In this document: one piece after another, positions 27,832-37,409 of the stretch
Layout: every line of letters starts with the position of its first letter
Position numbering within the stretch: position 1 is the first letter of the stretch
From: Acinetobacter sp. CFCC 10889
GTDB lineage: Bacteria > Pseudomonadota > Gammaproteobacteria > Pseudomonadales > Moraxellaceae
Direction of reading: 5' to 3'
DNA length: 64,000 nucleotides
Assembly (NCBI RefSeq): GCF_003268395.1
Contig: NZ_LQXQ01000003.1
Coordinates: forward strand, 1 to 64,000
Notes under the pieces: generated by a model
What the model was told of the DNA's origin: nothing
Database searches by the model: none
What the model saw: the letters and a program-made list of their open reading frames with translations, nothing else
Made by a program: the position numbers and the translations under genes

Positions 27832-29733
27832 TTATTGCTGAATATCAGATGAGTTTTTAGTTTCATCACTGACATTGATTCGGTCAGGATGGTGAGCCAA
27901 AACGGTTTTACGTTCTAAACCTGATTCATCTAAGTCTGGATTATCTTTAAATTGTTCAGGATCTTGCTGTGCAGCATCAGCATCACTTTCAAATAAATGC
28001 TCAAGTTCAGAAATAAAATCACGATAACTTTCATAGACTTTTTGCTCATCGGTATAAATACGCTGCTGACGAGAAAGTAGTTCTTCATCATAATTTCGGA
28101 ACAATTCAATGCTGTCATACGCTGCAGACTTGTCCAAGCCTAATTCACATAACGTCCGATAACCCATGCCTAAAGAAGTTAAGTAAGTCTCACGCCAAAT
28201 ATGTTTCACACCCAAGTCACGTAATAAATGCATGTGATAACGATCACGGGCACGTACAAGCAAGGTTAATTGCGGGTAATTTAAGCGTATATGACGTGCC
28301 ACATTCATTGAATCTTCCACATCATCAATGGCTAATACAAAAACTTTGGCTTCCTCAATCCCTGCTGCACGTAAAATATCAGGCAAAGTGACATCACCAT
28401 AATACAATGTACCGCCATAACGTCGAACAAAATCTATTTTTTGTAAGCTATGGTCAATCGCTGTAAATGGAAAATGTTGCATGTGTGCCAAACGTGCCAC
28501 AATTTGCCCAACACGCCCAAAACCTGCAATGATCAATGGCGGGTGTTGATTTGGAATGTCATCATAATCAGGTGGTTGTGATTTATTCAATAAAGGAAGA
28601 ATAAATGTTCCGACAAGCCAAAAGACGATAGGTGTAAAGACCATTGACAGCGTCACAACCAAAGTAATTGGTTCAGCAATTGCAGCACTGAGAACTTTTT
28701 CACTTTTGGCAACATTCAGTACAACAAAAGCAAATTCCCCACCTTGTGCCAAACACGTCGCCACCATCAAACTATTTGACCAACTCATTTTTTTAAATCG
28801 GGCGATGGCGGTCATTGTGATCATTTTAATTATGATTAACAGCAGTGCAGCACCGATGATTTGCAGTGGAATATCAACCAACAAATTCAGTTGTGTGGTC
28901 ATGCCTACTGTCATAAAAAATAAACCAAGCAATAAGCCTTTAAATGGCGTAATACTGGCTTCAATTTCATGACGGAACTCAGAATCCGCCAACAGCACAC
29001 CCGTTAAAAATGCACCTAAAGTCGTACTGATGCCCAAAGTATCCATCAGTAATACGACAGCCAAAACAATGAATAAACCGACAGCAGTCAAAAGCTCAGT
29101 TGCACCACTTTTAGCAACGAATCGGAAAAATGGACGCATGACATAACGACTAAACAAAAACAGTCCTGTGAAAGTTGCAATGATTGCTGCGAAATAGGCA
29201 ACACCATGATGGGTGGTGGAATTGCCTGATAATAGTGGAATCACAGCAAGCAAAGGAATAGCGGCAATATCTTGGAACAGTAAAATCGAAAAGGACTGCT
29301 GACCATGTGTGGTGTTTAGTTGTTGTTTTTCAGATAAGAGTTGCAGTACAAATGCAGTAGAGGAGAGTGCTAAGGCAAAACCAATGACAAAACTGGCAGA
29401 AAGTGATTGTTGTAACAATAAAAATACAGTACCCATCAACACAATGCCTGTCACGACAACTTGTAAACTTCCCATCACAAAGATGGATTGACGCATTTCC
29501 CATAAACGCTGTGGGCGAAGTTCTAGCCCAATCAGAAACATCAGTAAAATCACGCCAAATTCAGCAAGATGCATGATTTCTTCTGGATCACTGGCAATGT
29601 TAAAAGCACTCGGACCAAGTAAAATCCCTGTAAAGAGATAGCCAAGTACCGTAGCAATACCAAATTTTTTGCCTAAGGGTACCAGTATTAATGCTGCACC
29701 TAGAAAAAGCGTTATTTGTAATAACGGTGACAT
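27832..29733 (-). CDS. Kef-type monovalent cation:proton antiporter (CPA2)
   Basis: Inner-membrane potassium/proton exchanger of the KefB/KefC class. About 12 hydrophobic segments fill residues 1-385. They are followed by a cytoplasmic RCK (TrkA-N) domain starting at about 400 with the nucleotide-binding I-I-A-G-F-G-R-V-G-Q-I-V-A-R. An acidic, probably disordered tail (E-S-D-A-D-A-A-Q-Q-D-P-E) ends the protein. KefB/C are gated by glutathione adducts in E. coli; no KefF/KefG-like ancillary gene is next to it, so I do not assign B or C. hslO follows on the same strand. Confidence 0.9.
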   Translation of the reverse strand: MSPLLQITLFLGAALILVPLGKKFGIATVLGYLFTGILLGPSAFNIASDPEEIMHLAEFGVILLMFLIGLELRPQRLWEMRQSIFVMGSLQVVVTGIVLMGTVFLLLQQSLSASFVIGFALALSSTAFVLQLLSEKQQLNTTHGQQSFSILLFQDIAAIPLLAVIPLLSGNSTTHHGVAYFAAIIATFTGLFLFSRYVMRPFFRFVAKSGATELLTAVGLFIVLAVVLLMDTLGISTTLGAFLTGVLLADSEFRHEIEASITPFKGLLLGLFFMTVGMTTQLNLLVDIPLQIIGAALLLIIIKMITMTAIARFKKMSWSNSLMVATCLAQGGEFAFVVLNVAKSEKVLSAAIAEPITLVVTLSMVFTPIVFWLVGTFILPLLNKSQPPDYDDIPNQHPPLIIAGFGRVGQIVARLAHMQHFPFTAIDHSLQKIDFVRRYGGTLYYGDVTLPDILRAAGIEEAKVFVLAIDDVEDSMNVARHIRLNYPQLTLLVRARDRYHMHLLRDLGVKHIWRETYLTSLGMGYRTLCELGLDKSAAYDSIELFRNYDEELLSRQQRIYTDEQKVYESYRDFISELEHLFESDADAAQQDPEQFKDNPDLDESGLERKTVLAHHPDRINVSDETKNSSDIQQ

Positions 29734-29838
29734 TGACCTGTCCTAATTTTTTTACTTTGGAAATTGTACCTTGATTTTGAAAGCGACTCAGTATTTTTAC
29801 TGAGACTGAGTATTCATGGGTACGCTGTTGTTAGATTG

Positions 29839-29991
29839 ATGATATTGTATGAAAAAGAGTGTAATGAAAATTTGTACAAACAAGCCATTTTAGATTTTTT
29901 AAATCACCGTGCGCATTTTATAAAATTAAATGAAGATCAATTTTTAGCACAGCCCCATATTTTATTGAACAATTTAGATGAATTTGTGTAG
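29839..29991 (+). CDS. Hypothetical small protein (50 aa)
   Basis: Open frame beginning M-I-L-Y-E-K-E-C and ending L-L-N-N-L-D-E-F-V, divergent from the antiporter gene. Composition is protein-like (helical, charged, no low complexity), but no clear ribosome binding site is seen. The frame is open 25 codons further upstream from an unconvincing start. I do not recognise it. It may be a genuine small gene or a remnant. Confidence 0.35.
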   Translation: MILYEKECNENLYKQAILDFLNHRAHFIKLNEDQFLAQPHILLNNLDEFV

Positions 29992-29992
29992 G

Positions 29993-30112
29993 CGATGCCT
30001 GACTTTTGACAGGGCAAAAGTAACAAAACCCTTTTGTTGGAACAAAGGTTCATCCCTGAACCTTGTCCCAACATAGCGACACCCATGTCGCTTCACGTGA
30101 TAGCAGCAATGG
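29993..30112. repeat. Intergenic repeat with CGACA-CCATGTCG palindrome
   Basis: Contains inverted TTGACAGGGCAAAAG-type and AACCCTTTTGTTGGAACAAAGGTT-type stems, then CCCAACATAGCGACACCCATGTCGCTTCACG. The last segment matches the tail of the repeat near 1.5 kb (CCCAACAGGCGACATCCATGTCGCCTCACG) at most positions. The gap between the small frame and priA is therefore mostly repeat. Confidence 0.5.
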
Positions 30113-30152
30113 TATTAAAGCTGATAAATCGGAAGCTATTTTGATATCAACA

Positions 30153-32393
30153 TTAACTTAACTCTTGCGGATCAACATCAATCGTTAGTTTCATTTGAGA
30201 TGGTTTTTGCTGAAGTACGTATTGCCACCACTGACGAATATAAAAATGCATCTTGGCACGATCATGCGATAACAACACAACATGCGCTTGATAACGACCT
30301 GCTTTACGTTCCATCGGTGCAGGAATCGGTCCCCAAATATCAATCAAATTTTCCTCAGTATTATGTCGTAATTGTTGGGTCATTTCCGTCAGAAATTTTT
30401 GATTGTCATCCTGACTTTTTGACTCACAGCGCAGCAAAATCGCATAACGGTAAGGTGGCATTTGGGCGATTTTTCGGTCTGCTAAGGTTTGTTTGGCAAA
30501 TGCTCGATAATTTTCATCCAGTAATATATTCAGCAACGGATGCTCAGGTCTTAAGGTTTGTAAATATACATCACCTTTTTTCTCACCACGTCCCGAACGC
30601 CCTGCAACTTGTACGATCAACTGTGCTGTACGTTCGGTTGCACGAAAATCAACACTGAGCAAGCCTGCATCAATATCTAAAATCGCCACCAAAGTCACAT
30701 AAGGAAAATGATGACCTTTTGCTAGCATTTGTGTACCTAGTAAAATAGTCGGTTCACTTTTTTGGATTTGATCATAAATCCGCTGCCAACTACCAACTCG
30801 ACTGGTCGAATCACGATCCACACGCAGTACAGGATACTTTGGAAACAGTTCATTGAGCGCTTCTTCAACTTTGGCTGTTCCCATACCAATCGGTTTTAAG
30901 GTGTTCTGGTTGCACTCAGGACAGGCATCAGGTAAGCGATTGATCGTACCGCAATGGTGGCAATGCAAATGTGAATATGGTTTTAAATGTAGCGTAAAAT
31001 GAGCATCACAATGTGGGCAATTGGCTTGCCAACCACAACTTTCACAGATCAGTACAGGGGCATAACCACGCCGATTCAGGAAAATTAAAACTTGTTCTTT
31101 TTTCTCTAAACGTTTGCCGATTTCACTGATTAATTGTTCGCTTAAACCTGCGGTTTTTTTACTGATTTTTAAATCAATAACGTGCATTTTTGGCATGACG
31201 GCTGTGCCTGCACGTTGGTTTAATTCTAAACGTGTAAGTTTGCCTTGTTGTGCTAAAAAGTAGCTATCAATGCTTGGTGTGGCAGAACCTAAGATAATTG
31301 GGCAGTTTTCCAAATGTGCCCGATATAAGGCGACATCTCGGGCATGATAGCGAAAACCTTCTTGTTGCTTAAAAGAAAGATCATGTTCTTCATCCAAAAT
31401 AATCAAACCCAAATTTGGCATAGGTGTGAAGATCGCAGAACGGGTACCTAAGATAATTGAGGCTTTGCCTGTTTCGGTATGCTGCCATGCTTGCAAGCGT
31501 TTAGTGTCGTTTAAGCCTGAATGGAGTAGAGCAATATTACAATGAAAACGAGATTGAAAACGGCTAACAGTTTGTGGGGTTAAGCCAATTTCAGGAACGA
31601 GTACCAGCACTTGTTTGCCTTGCTTTAGAACTTCGTACATGACTTGTAAATAGACTTCAGTTTTACCACTCCCTGTTAAACCATCAAGCAAAAAGCCTTG
31701 ATATTTTTTTTGTGCTTTTAAAATAGTTTGAATGGCTTTTTTTTGTTCTTCATTTGGAGTAAGTGGCATTTGTGCCAAGCTGATCGGCTCTGGTTTAAAG
31801 TTTTGAGGTTCTAAATCACAAACAATAATTTCTTTCTTTTCTAAGGCTTTTAAAGTCGCAGTTTCGATACCACTCAGATTTAAAATATTTTCTTGTGTAC
31901 CTTTAGGATGTAATTTTAAAATTTTATAGGCTTCTTGTTGTTTTTCAGAGCGTTTTACTTTGTCTTCAGCCTTTAAATCTAAAACTTTCCAAATGCGTGC
32001 CAGTAGATTGTAGGGTTTGCCTTGACGTAATAAAGTGGGTAATGCAGTTTGCATCACTTCACCAATTGGGAATTGATAATATTGCGCTGCCCATGTCAAT
32101 AAACTTAAAACTTTGTCATTTAGAATCCCTCGATCGTCTAAAAACTCAGTGATAAACTTGAGTTGAAAGCGTGGATCAAGTGGAGCATCTACAGCAAGTT
32201 TTTCAGTAATGATCGCCACGAGTTTTTGTCGTCCAAAAGACACAACCACACGCATTCCTACATCGGCTTGAGTATATTGTTCAGCCGTGACCTTATAGTC
32301 AAAGCAATCATATAAAAATACAGGTACAGCAACACGTACACGGTAGATGAGGGATTCAGGCATGGATAGGGTGACATTTTCAGAGTTTGGCAT
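30153..32393 (-). CDS. priA: PriA, primosomal replication-restart helicase
   Basis: 3'-5' superfamily 2 helicase that recognises stalled forks and reloads the replisome. The N-terminal DNA-binding part (1-200) is followed by Walker A G-L-T-G-S-G-K-T at 238-245, a D-E-E-H box, and the zinc-binding insertion with four C-x-x-C pairs (C-E-S-C, C-P-H-C, C-H-H-C, C-P-E-C). Helicase motifs G-T-Q-M-L-A-K-G-H and Q-V-A-G-R-S-G-R-G come after. All expected parts are present over 746 residues. Divergent from gspF. Confidence 0.97.
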   Translation of the reverse strand: MPNSENVTLSMPESLIYRVRVAVPVFLYDCFDYKVTAEQYTQADVGMRVVVSFGRQKLVAIITEKLAVDAPLDPRFQLKFITEFLDDRGILNDKVLSLLTWAAQYYQFPIGEVMQTALPTLLRQGKPYNLLARIWKVLDLKAEDKVKRSEKQQEAYKILKLHPKGTQENILNLSGIETATLKALEKKEIIVCDLEPQNFKPEPISLAQMPLTPNEEQKKAIQTILKAQKKYQGFLLDGLTGSGKTEVYLQVMYEVLKQGKQVLVLVPEIGLTPQTVSRFQSRFHCNIALLHSGLNDTKRLQAWQHTETGKASIILGTRSAIFTPMPNLGLIILDEEHDLSFKQQEGFRYHARDVALYRAHLENCPIILGSATPSIDSYFLAQQGKLTRLELNQRAGTAVMPKMHVIDLKISKKTAGLSEQLISEIGKRLEKKEQVLIFLNRRGYAPVLICESCGWQANCPHCDAHFTLHLKPYSHLHCHHCGTINRLPDACPECNQNTLKPIGMGTAKVEEALNELFPKYPVLRVDRDSTSRVGSWQRIYDQIQKSEPTILLGTQMLAKGHHFPYVTLVAILDIDAGLLSVDFRATERTAQLIVQVAGRSGRGEKKGDVYLQTLRPEHPLLNILLDENYRAFAKQTLADRKIAQMPPYRYAILLRCESKSQDDNQKFLTEMTQQLRHNTEENLIDIWGPIPAPMERKAGRYQAHVVLLSHDRAKMHFYIRQWWQYVLQQKPSQMKLTIDVDPQELS

Positions 32394-32557
32394 AAATTAT
32401 CAATTACACTTGAATGAAAAAGTATCGTGTAGTGTTGAGCGTATGGTAGAGTGTAGCAGTCATGAAGATCTTTGAATAATTGCTTAGAATATGAATGATT
32501 TTAAGGGTCTTATGCAACTGCTAAGAGACAAGAATTTTGGAAAACTAGAGCATTATA

Positions 32558-33763
32558 ATGCCAGCATATCAATTTACTGCTATTGATGCTTCAGGAAAGC
32601 AACAAAAAGGTGTGTTAGAGGGAGATTCAGCACGCCAGATTCGACAACAATTGCGGGACAAAGAATGGATTCCTGTTACGGTTGATGCTGTTGAGCAAAA
32701 AGATAAAAGCAAAAGTACAGGATTATTTCAAAAAAAATTCTCAGCCTATGAATTGGCGCTGATGACGCGTCAGTTGTCTGTATTGGTTGCTGCCTCGATT
32801 CCTCTAGAAGAAGCCTTACGAGCAGTTGCCAAACAAAGTGAAAAAGCCCATGTGCAAAATTTACTGTTGGCTGTGCGTTCTAAAGTTTTAGAAGGGCATT
32901 CTTTGGCACAAGCCATGCAACAGTCAGGAAGTTTTCCTGACTTGTATATTGCGACTGTGGCAGCAGGAGAGCGTTCAGGGCATTTGGATTTGATCTTAGA
33001 TCAGTTGTCGGATTACACCGAAAACCGTTTTGCCATGCAAAAGAAAGTACAAGGTGCAATGATTTACCCCATCATTTTGATGCTGATGTCTTTTGGGATT
33101 GTGATGGGCTTGATGACTTACGTCGTGCCAGATATTGTCAAAACATTTGATCAAAGTAAACAAGCCTTACCGTGGATTACAGTGGTTTTAATGAAAGCCA
33201 GTGATTTTATTCGCACCTCATGGCCTTTTGTTTTGGTGGCAAGCGTATTGGGTACTTTTGTACTGGTTCGTTTTTTAAAAACCAGTGCAGGACATTATGC
33301 CTTTGATCGTTTAACGCTCAGATTGCCATTATTTGGTAAATTATCACGTGGTATAAATTCAGCACGTTTTGCCAGTACCTTGTCGATTTTAACTCAGTCA
33401 GGTGTTCCCTTAGTGGATGCTTTGAAGATTGGTGCAGCTGTGAGTAGTAATTGGGTCATTCGAGATGCGGTAAATATTGCAGCCGAGAAAGTTACTGAGG
33501 GTGGAAATTTAGCAACACAATTAGAACGTTGTGGTTATTTCCCACCGATGATGGTGCAAATGATTAAAAGTGGTGAAGCATCGGGTGAGCTTGATCGCAT
33601 GTTAGCACGAGCCTCAGATATGCAAGATCGTGAAGTCAGTGCTTTTATTTCAACTTTATTGGCACTGCTTGAGCCGTTGATGTTGGTGTTTATGGCAGGT
33701 ATTGTTTTGGTGATTGTGATCGCTGTGATGTTGCCAATCGTCAATATGAACAATATGATTTAA
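32558..33763 (+). CDS. gspF: GspF, type II secretion inner-membrane platform protein
   Basis: Polytopic platform protein of the type II secretion system; it contacts the GspE ATPase and helps assemble the pseudopilus. Two repeated T2SSF domains are visible, the first with L-M-T-R-Q-L-S-V-L-V and the second with S-A-R-F-A-S-T-L-S-I-L. Each is followed by a membrane segment, with a third at the C-terminus. Length (401) fits. gspG follows 49 bases later, and the other secretion genes must be elsewhere, as is usual in Acinetobacter where the gsp genes are scattered. Confidence 0.95.
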   Translation: MPAYQFTAIDASGKQQKGVLEGDSARQIRQQLRDKEWIPVTVDAVEQKDKSKSTGLFQKKFSAYELALMTRQLSVLVAASIPLEEALRAVAKQSEKAHVQNLLLAVRSKVLEGHSLAQAMQQSGSFPDLYIATVAAGERSGHLDLILDQLSDYTENRFAMQKKVQGAMIYPIILMLMSFGIVMGLMTYVVPDIVKTFDQSKQALPWITVVLMKASDFIRTSWPFVLVASVLGTFVLVRFLKTSAGHYAFDRLTLRLPLFGKLSRGINSARFASTLSILTQSGVPLVDALKIGAAVSSNWVIRDAVNIAAEKVTEGGNLATQLERCGYFPPMMVQMIKSGEASGELDRMLARASDMQDREVSAFISTLLALLEPLMLVFMAGIVLVIVIAVMLPIVNMNNMI

Positions 33764-33812
33764 GCCAAGAATTTAATTATTTTATAATGAATTGTGTGAA
33801 GAGAGAATTTCA

Positions 33813-34250
33813 ATGCAAGGTAAAATGAATAGAAGTAAACAATCGGGTTTTACACTGATCGAAGTCATGGTAGTGATTGTAATCTTAGGTGTGTTGGCAG
33901 CATTGATTGTACCGAATGTGATGGGACGTGGTGAAAAAGCCAAAGTCGATACCACAAAAATTACTCTAAAAGGTGTTGCGGGTGCTTTAGACCAATATAA
34001 ATTGGACAATGGGCACTTTCCAAATAGCCAAGAAGGTGGTTTAGATGCTTTAATTAATAAGCCTGCAACTGCAAAGAATTGGATGCCAGATGGTTATTTG
34101 AAAGGTGGCTATCCAAAAGACAGTTGGGAAAATGATGTGCAATATGTTATTCCTGGTTCTGAAGGTCGCCCATTTGATTTATATTCATTTGGTGCAGATG
34201 GAAAACAAGGTGGTGAAGGCAATGATGCAGATATTTATTATACGCCTTAA
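33813..34250 (+). CDS. gspG: GspG, major pseudopilin of type II secretion
   Basis: Main subunit of the type II secretion pseudopilus. A short positive leader is followed by the prepilin peptidase site S-G/F-T-L-I-E-V-M-V-V (cut after Gly12) and the hydrophobic N-terminal helix. The globular part has the GspG signature Y-K-L-D-N-G-H-F-P-N-S-Q-E-G-G-L-D-A-L and the calcium-site region F-G-A-D-G-K-Q-G-G-E-G-N-D-A-D-I. I start at ATG 33813 because GAGAGAA precedes it; an in-frame TTG at 33792 is unlikely. Paired with gspF. Confidence 0.96.
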   Translation: MQGKMNRSKQSGFTLIEVMVVIVILGVLAALIVPNVMGRGEKAKVDTTKITLKGVAGALDQYKLDNGHFPNSQEGGLDALINKPATAKNWMPDGYLKGGYPKDSWENDVQYVIPGSEGRPFDLYSFGADGKQGGEGNDADIYYTP

Positions 34251-34270
34251 ATAAAACAGTCATGGAAATA

Positions 34271-34313
34271 ATCACTTCACTTGATCGAGTTAATAAATAT
34301 GAAGTGAAGTGAT
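34271..34313 (+). terminator. Stem-loop after gspG
   Basis: ATCACTTCACTT and AAGTGAAGTGAT make a 12-bp perfect stem with a 19-base loop, followed by AATCTTTCTT. The T-run is imperfect, but the position after gspG suits transcription termination. Confidence 0.55.
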
Positions 34314-34516
34314 AATCTTTCTTGATTCTAAATTTAATATTAAGTTATTGATAATAAGAAATAAAATAAAAATTTATTTGTTGAGAGATATAATAAGAAT
34401 TATTCCCATATTTAATAGTTACAAGAAAGTTAAATGATGGATAAAAATAGACTTTTTATTTATTTAAAAGCTTGCATAATGTTCTTTAAAGGCAACTAAA
34501 TTGCTAGGAGAATAAG

Positions 34517-34852
34517 ATGAAAGCATTATTTTTATCAGATGAAATTAACCAATTTCATTGGTCTATGCTCAAATCTGTTCTTTTGATTTTGAGCCTATTG
34601 CCAATGAGTCAAGTATTTTTAAATGTATGGCAAGACCTCGATGCAAGTAGCCAAATTATGATGGGCTTTTTAGGTCTGAGTGTTTTTAGTGCAGTTGCTA
34701 TTATCAGTTTTTATCAGGCTTTAAATGCTACAGTGTCTACATTTAATCTCGATGATTTATCAAAGTTTGATGTTGTTTTAGTGAAAGTCTATCGTCATTT
34801 GCCGATGTTGTTTTTGGCAGGGATGTTGTCTTATTTAGCAGCACAAATTTAA
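34517..34852 (+). CDS. Small inner-membrane protein, unknown function
   Basis: 111 residues with three likely transmembrane helices (about 18-38, 47-68 and 93-109) joined by short polar loops. An AGGAGAA ribosome binding site lies 5 bases before the ATG, and a strong terminator follows, so this is a real, separately transcribed gene. No family is recognised. The upstream 200 bases are very A+T-rich and include CATAAT, a plausible -10 element about 20 bases before the ribosome binding site. Codon use is like its neighbours. Confidence 0.75.
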   Translation: MKALFLSDEINQFHWSMLKSVLLILSLLPMSQVFLNVWQDLDASSQIMMGFLGLSVFSAVAIISFYQALNATVSTFNLDDLSKFDVVLVKVYRHLPMLFLAGMLSYLAAQI

Positions 34853-34879
34853 GATTTTGAGTGTGAAAACCAAATTTGA

Positions 34880-34915
34880 ATGCTGATGATACAGGTGCAT
34901 CATCAGCATTTTTCA
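34880..34915 (+). terminator. Intrinsic terminator
   Basis: ATGCTGATGAT pairs with ATCATCAGCAT (11 bp, 8-base loop), followed by TTTTTCATTTTA. It ends the small membrane protein gene. Confidence 0.9.
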
Positions 34916-34954
34916 TTTTAATGAGATATAAAATATTTTGCCTTGAAATCAAAA

Positions 34955-35386
34955 TCATGATCCAAGTTTAAAAAAATCTTTTAACTCATCCCATGTTGGA
35001 AGTTCAGCATATTGGCTATGTTGTGCTGTTTCCTCCCAATTTGTCCGTGAAGTCATACAAAAATCTAAACGCAGCTTTGGCTGAATACCACTGTCAATCA
35101 AACCAAGTGGAATCCACATATAGGGATGTTGTCCGATGAGATTGGACACAGGTGAGCCACAGTTTTGACAAAAAGATGAGGTGAATCCTGTGTCCTTTTT
35201 ATAGGTTTTGATGTCAGTTTGCCCATTTTTCCATGCAAAATTTTCAACTTTGACCATGCTTGCATGATTGGCATGTGTTCCTGATTGTTTGCGGCATAGG
35301 CTACAATGACATTGATAAATCATTTCAAAATCATTTTGTGCAATTTGAAATTGCACACTGCTACATAAACATTGTCCATTTAACAT
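34955..35386 (-). CDS. GFA family (CENP-V fold) protein
   Basis: Small zinc-binding protein of the glutathione-dependent formaldehyde-activating fold; most members have no proven activity. The metal ligands are all visible: C-L-C at the N-terminus, C-H-C-S-L-C at about 27-32, and C-Q-N-C at about 74-77. The 143-residue length is normal. It is a separate gene divergent from csaA. A second, different GFA gene lies at 48.5 kb. The function should not be read as formaldehyde detoxification without further evidence. Confidence 0.88.
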   Translation of the reverse strand: MLNGQCLCSSVQFQIAQNDFEMIYQCHCSLCRKQSGTHANHASMVKVENFAWKNGQTDIKTYKKDTGFTSSFCQNCGSPVSNLIGQHPYMWIPLGLIDSGIQPKLRLDFCMTSRTNWEETAQHSQYAELPTWDELKDFFKLGS

Positions 35387-35471
35387 GATTGTTTGTCCGT
35401 TTTGCCTCAGGTTTTATTTTTCTCATGCTTTAAAATAGCACAGTGAAGTTTAAAAATGAAAATAAGGTGAA

Positions 35472-35813
35472 ATGATGCAAGAAATTGAATGGAATGATTT
35501 TTTAAAAGTAGAATTACGTGTAGGAAAAATCGTATCCGCAGAAGTTTTTGCCAAAGCACGTAAGCCTGCTTATATTCTGCATGTTGATTTTGGCACTGAG
35601 ATTGGCATTAAAAAATCCAGTGCACAAATTACAGATTTGTATCAGCCAGACAGTTTGGTGGGAAAGTTAGTGATTGCGGTGGTCAATTTTCCGAAAAAAC
35701 AGATTGGTTCTATTCAGTCAGAATGTTTAGTGACAGGTTTTCATAATGTAGAGGGTCATGTGGCACTGTGTGTGCCTGATACAGATGTGCCATTAGGTAC
35801 AAAATTATTATAG
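35472..35813 (+). CDS. csaA: CsaA-like tRNA-binding domain protein
   Basis: Stand-alone tRNA-binding (OB-fold) protein of 112-113 residues, like the export-related chaperone CsaA and the C-terminal domain of MetRS. The signature F-x-K-V-E-L-R-V-G-K-I, then K-K-S-S-A-Q-I-T, then V-V-N-F-P-K-K-Q-I-G and the end P-L-G-T-K-L is complete. Two ATG codons start it (35472 and 35475); AAGGTGAA stands before them. It converges on lnt, with a terminator hairpin between. Confidence 0.9.
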   Translation: MMQEIEWNDFLKVELRVGKIVSAEVFAKARKPAYILHVDFGTEIGIKKSSAQITDLYQPDSLVGKLVIAVVNFPKKQIGSIQSECLVTGFHNVEGHVALCVPDTDVPLGTKLL

Positions 35814-35817
35814 GTGA

Positions 35818-35840
35818 TAAAAAACCTCTCTAAGAGAGGC
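35818..35840 (-). terminator. Terminator of the corC-lnt transcript
   Basis: CCTCTC and GAGAGG with a 3-base loop, followed on the minus strand by TTTTTTA. It lies 9 bases after the lnt stop. Confidence 0.75.
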
Positions 35841-35848
35841 TTCTGAAT

Positions 35849-37409
35849 TTATCGTCTAGATTTAAAACTGACATCAATATGTTTAGGACGGTAAATCCAT
35901 CCTACGATTAACAAGAGCAATGAGAAGATCAAAATTGGCCAATCACTTAAACGTGTATAGAGCGTTTCACCTTGCATCGCAGGTAAATCACCACGTAGCA
36001 CAGCCTGCTGATCCATTGGCGCTTGTTTAACAATATGTCCATTATGATCAATAAATGCTGTCACACCTGTATTGGTGGCACGAATAAACCAACGTCCATT
36101 TTCTTTGGCACGCATTTGTACCATTTGTAAATGTTGCTGTGGTCCTGCTGTACCTGTAAACCATGCATCGTTAGACACAGTGACCAAAAAGTCACTATTG
36201 ATTGCGTTACGACGAGTCAGATTTGGATAAGCAACTTCATAGCAAACTGCTGCTGCAAGTTGATGATTTTTAATTTTAAATGGCTTCTGATCACTGTCAC
36301 CACGTGAAAAACCAGCCATTGCAGGATCATTTTGCAAAGCGGGTAGTACCCAGCTCAGAAAACCTGATAATGGAATATATTCTCCAAACGGTACTAAGCG
36401 TTGCTTTTTATACAAACCAGATGAGTCAGCACCTGATGCCATCATACTGTTGTAATACATTGGCTGACCAACTTGTTCTGACTCTTTTAAGTCCCAATAG
36501 GGAATACCTGTGACCCAAGCCGAACCTGTTTGTTTGGCTTTTTGATCCATCATCTTTAAGAAGTCAGGAATATCACTTTGGAATAGTGGAATAGAAGATT
36601 CAGGCCAAACGATGAGATCACGTCCCCATTCATTACGAGAGAGATCAACGTAAATCTGTAAGGTTTTGATTTGGTATTCAGTGAGCCATTTCAAATCTTG
36701 TGGAATATTGCCTTGAATCAAAGAAACACTGAGTGGCTTTTCATTTTTAGGCTGCACAAAGGTAATGAATGATGCACTCCAAGCGCCAAGTAGCAACAGG
36801 GCTGAAGGAATAATCCAAATCAATTTACGTTGTAAAATCTCAACCAAGGCACAAGCAAGAATGATTACAACAAAAGATACAGCAAATACACCAAATAAAG
36901 GTGCATAGCCGTCTAAAAAGCGTTCAGTGAAGGCATAACCTGCAAATAACCACGGAAAACCTGTAAATACCCATGTTTTCGCCCATTCAAATGCTACCCA
37001 AAGTGGGGCAAAAGTCAGTGGGGTTTCGGGGAAAAAAACGTCGATATGCCCAAGTTTGTACTGCAGTAAACAAGCCCATTAATATTGCCATAACAGCAAT
37101 CATCAGCACGCTTAAAAATGAGTTGGTATCGCCATAGGTGTGGATTGAGGTATAGAGCCAAAATGCACCAACGAACCAGAGTCCAAAACCAAAACTCCAA
37201 CCTAAGAACAAGGCTTGTTTAGGATTACGTCCTTTTAAGCAGGCATACAGTAGTGCAGGTGATAAAATCGCCAACCACCACCAATGAAAGGGTGCGAGTG
37301 CGAAACTAAACACCGCACCTGACACTAGACTAATCAATAATGGAATAATAAAGGGAAGTTGCTTATGTTGTTCTGACGGTTTTAGCAGTTTGTCAAAATA
37401 GGCTCTCAT
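35849..37409 (-). pseudogene. lnt: Lnt, apolipoprotein N-acyltransferase, interrupted by a +1 frameshift
   Basis: Inner-membrane enzyme that adds the third acyl chain to lipoproteins. The 5' part (37409 down to about 37040) encodes the first membrane helices and then runs into a stop at 36987 after shifting frame in a run of seven T followed by four C (minus strand; 37028-37038). With six T the frame continues as F-F-P-E-T-P-L-T-F-A-P-L-W-V-A-F-E-W, exactly the family sequence, into the intact rest. The nitrilase residues lie in that rest: Glu in I-V-W-P-E-S-S, Lys in K-K-Q-R-L-V-P-F-G-E and Cys in A-A-V-C-Y-E-V. Either a real frameshift or a homopolymer sequencing error. The start overlaps the corC stop by 4 bases. 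Confidence 0.85.

Noticed and set aside
37015..37200. Separate 61-codon frame inside lnt
   Set aside because: It is an overlapping frame of the lnt coding region with no ribosome binding site; the frameshift explains the broken frame better.
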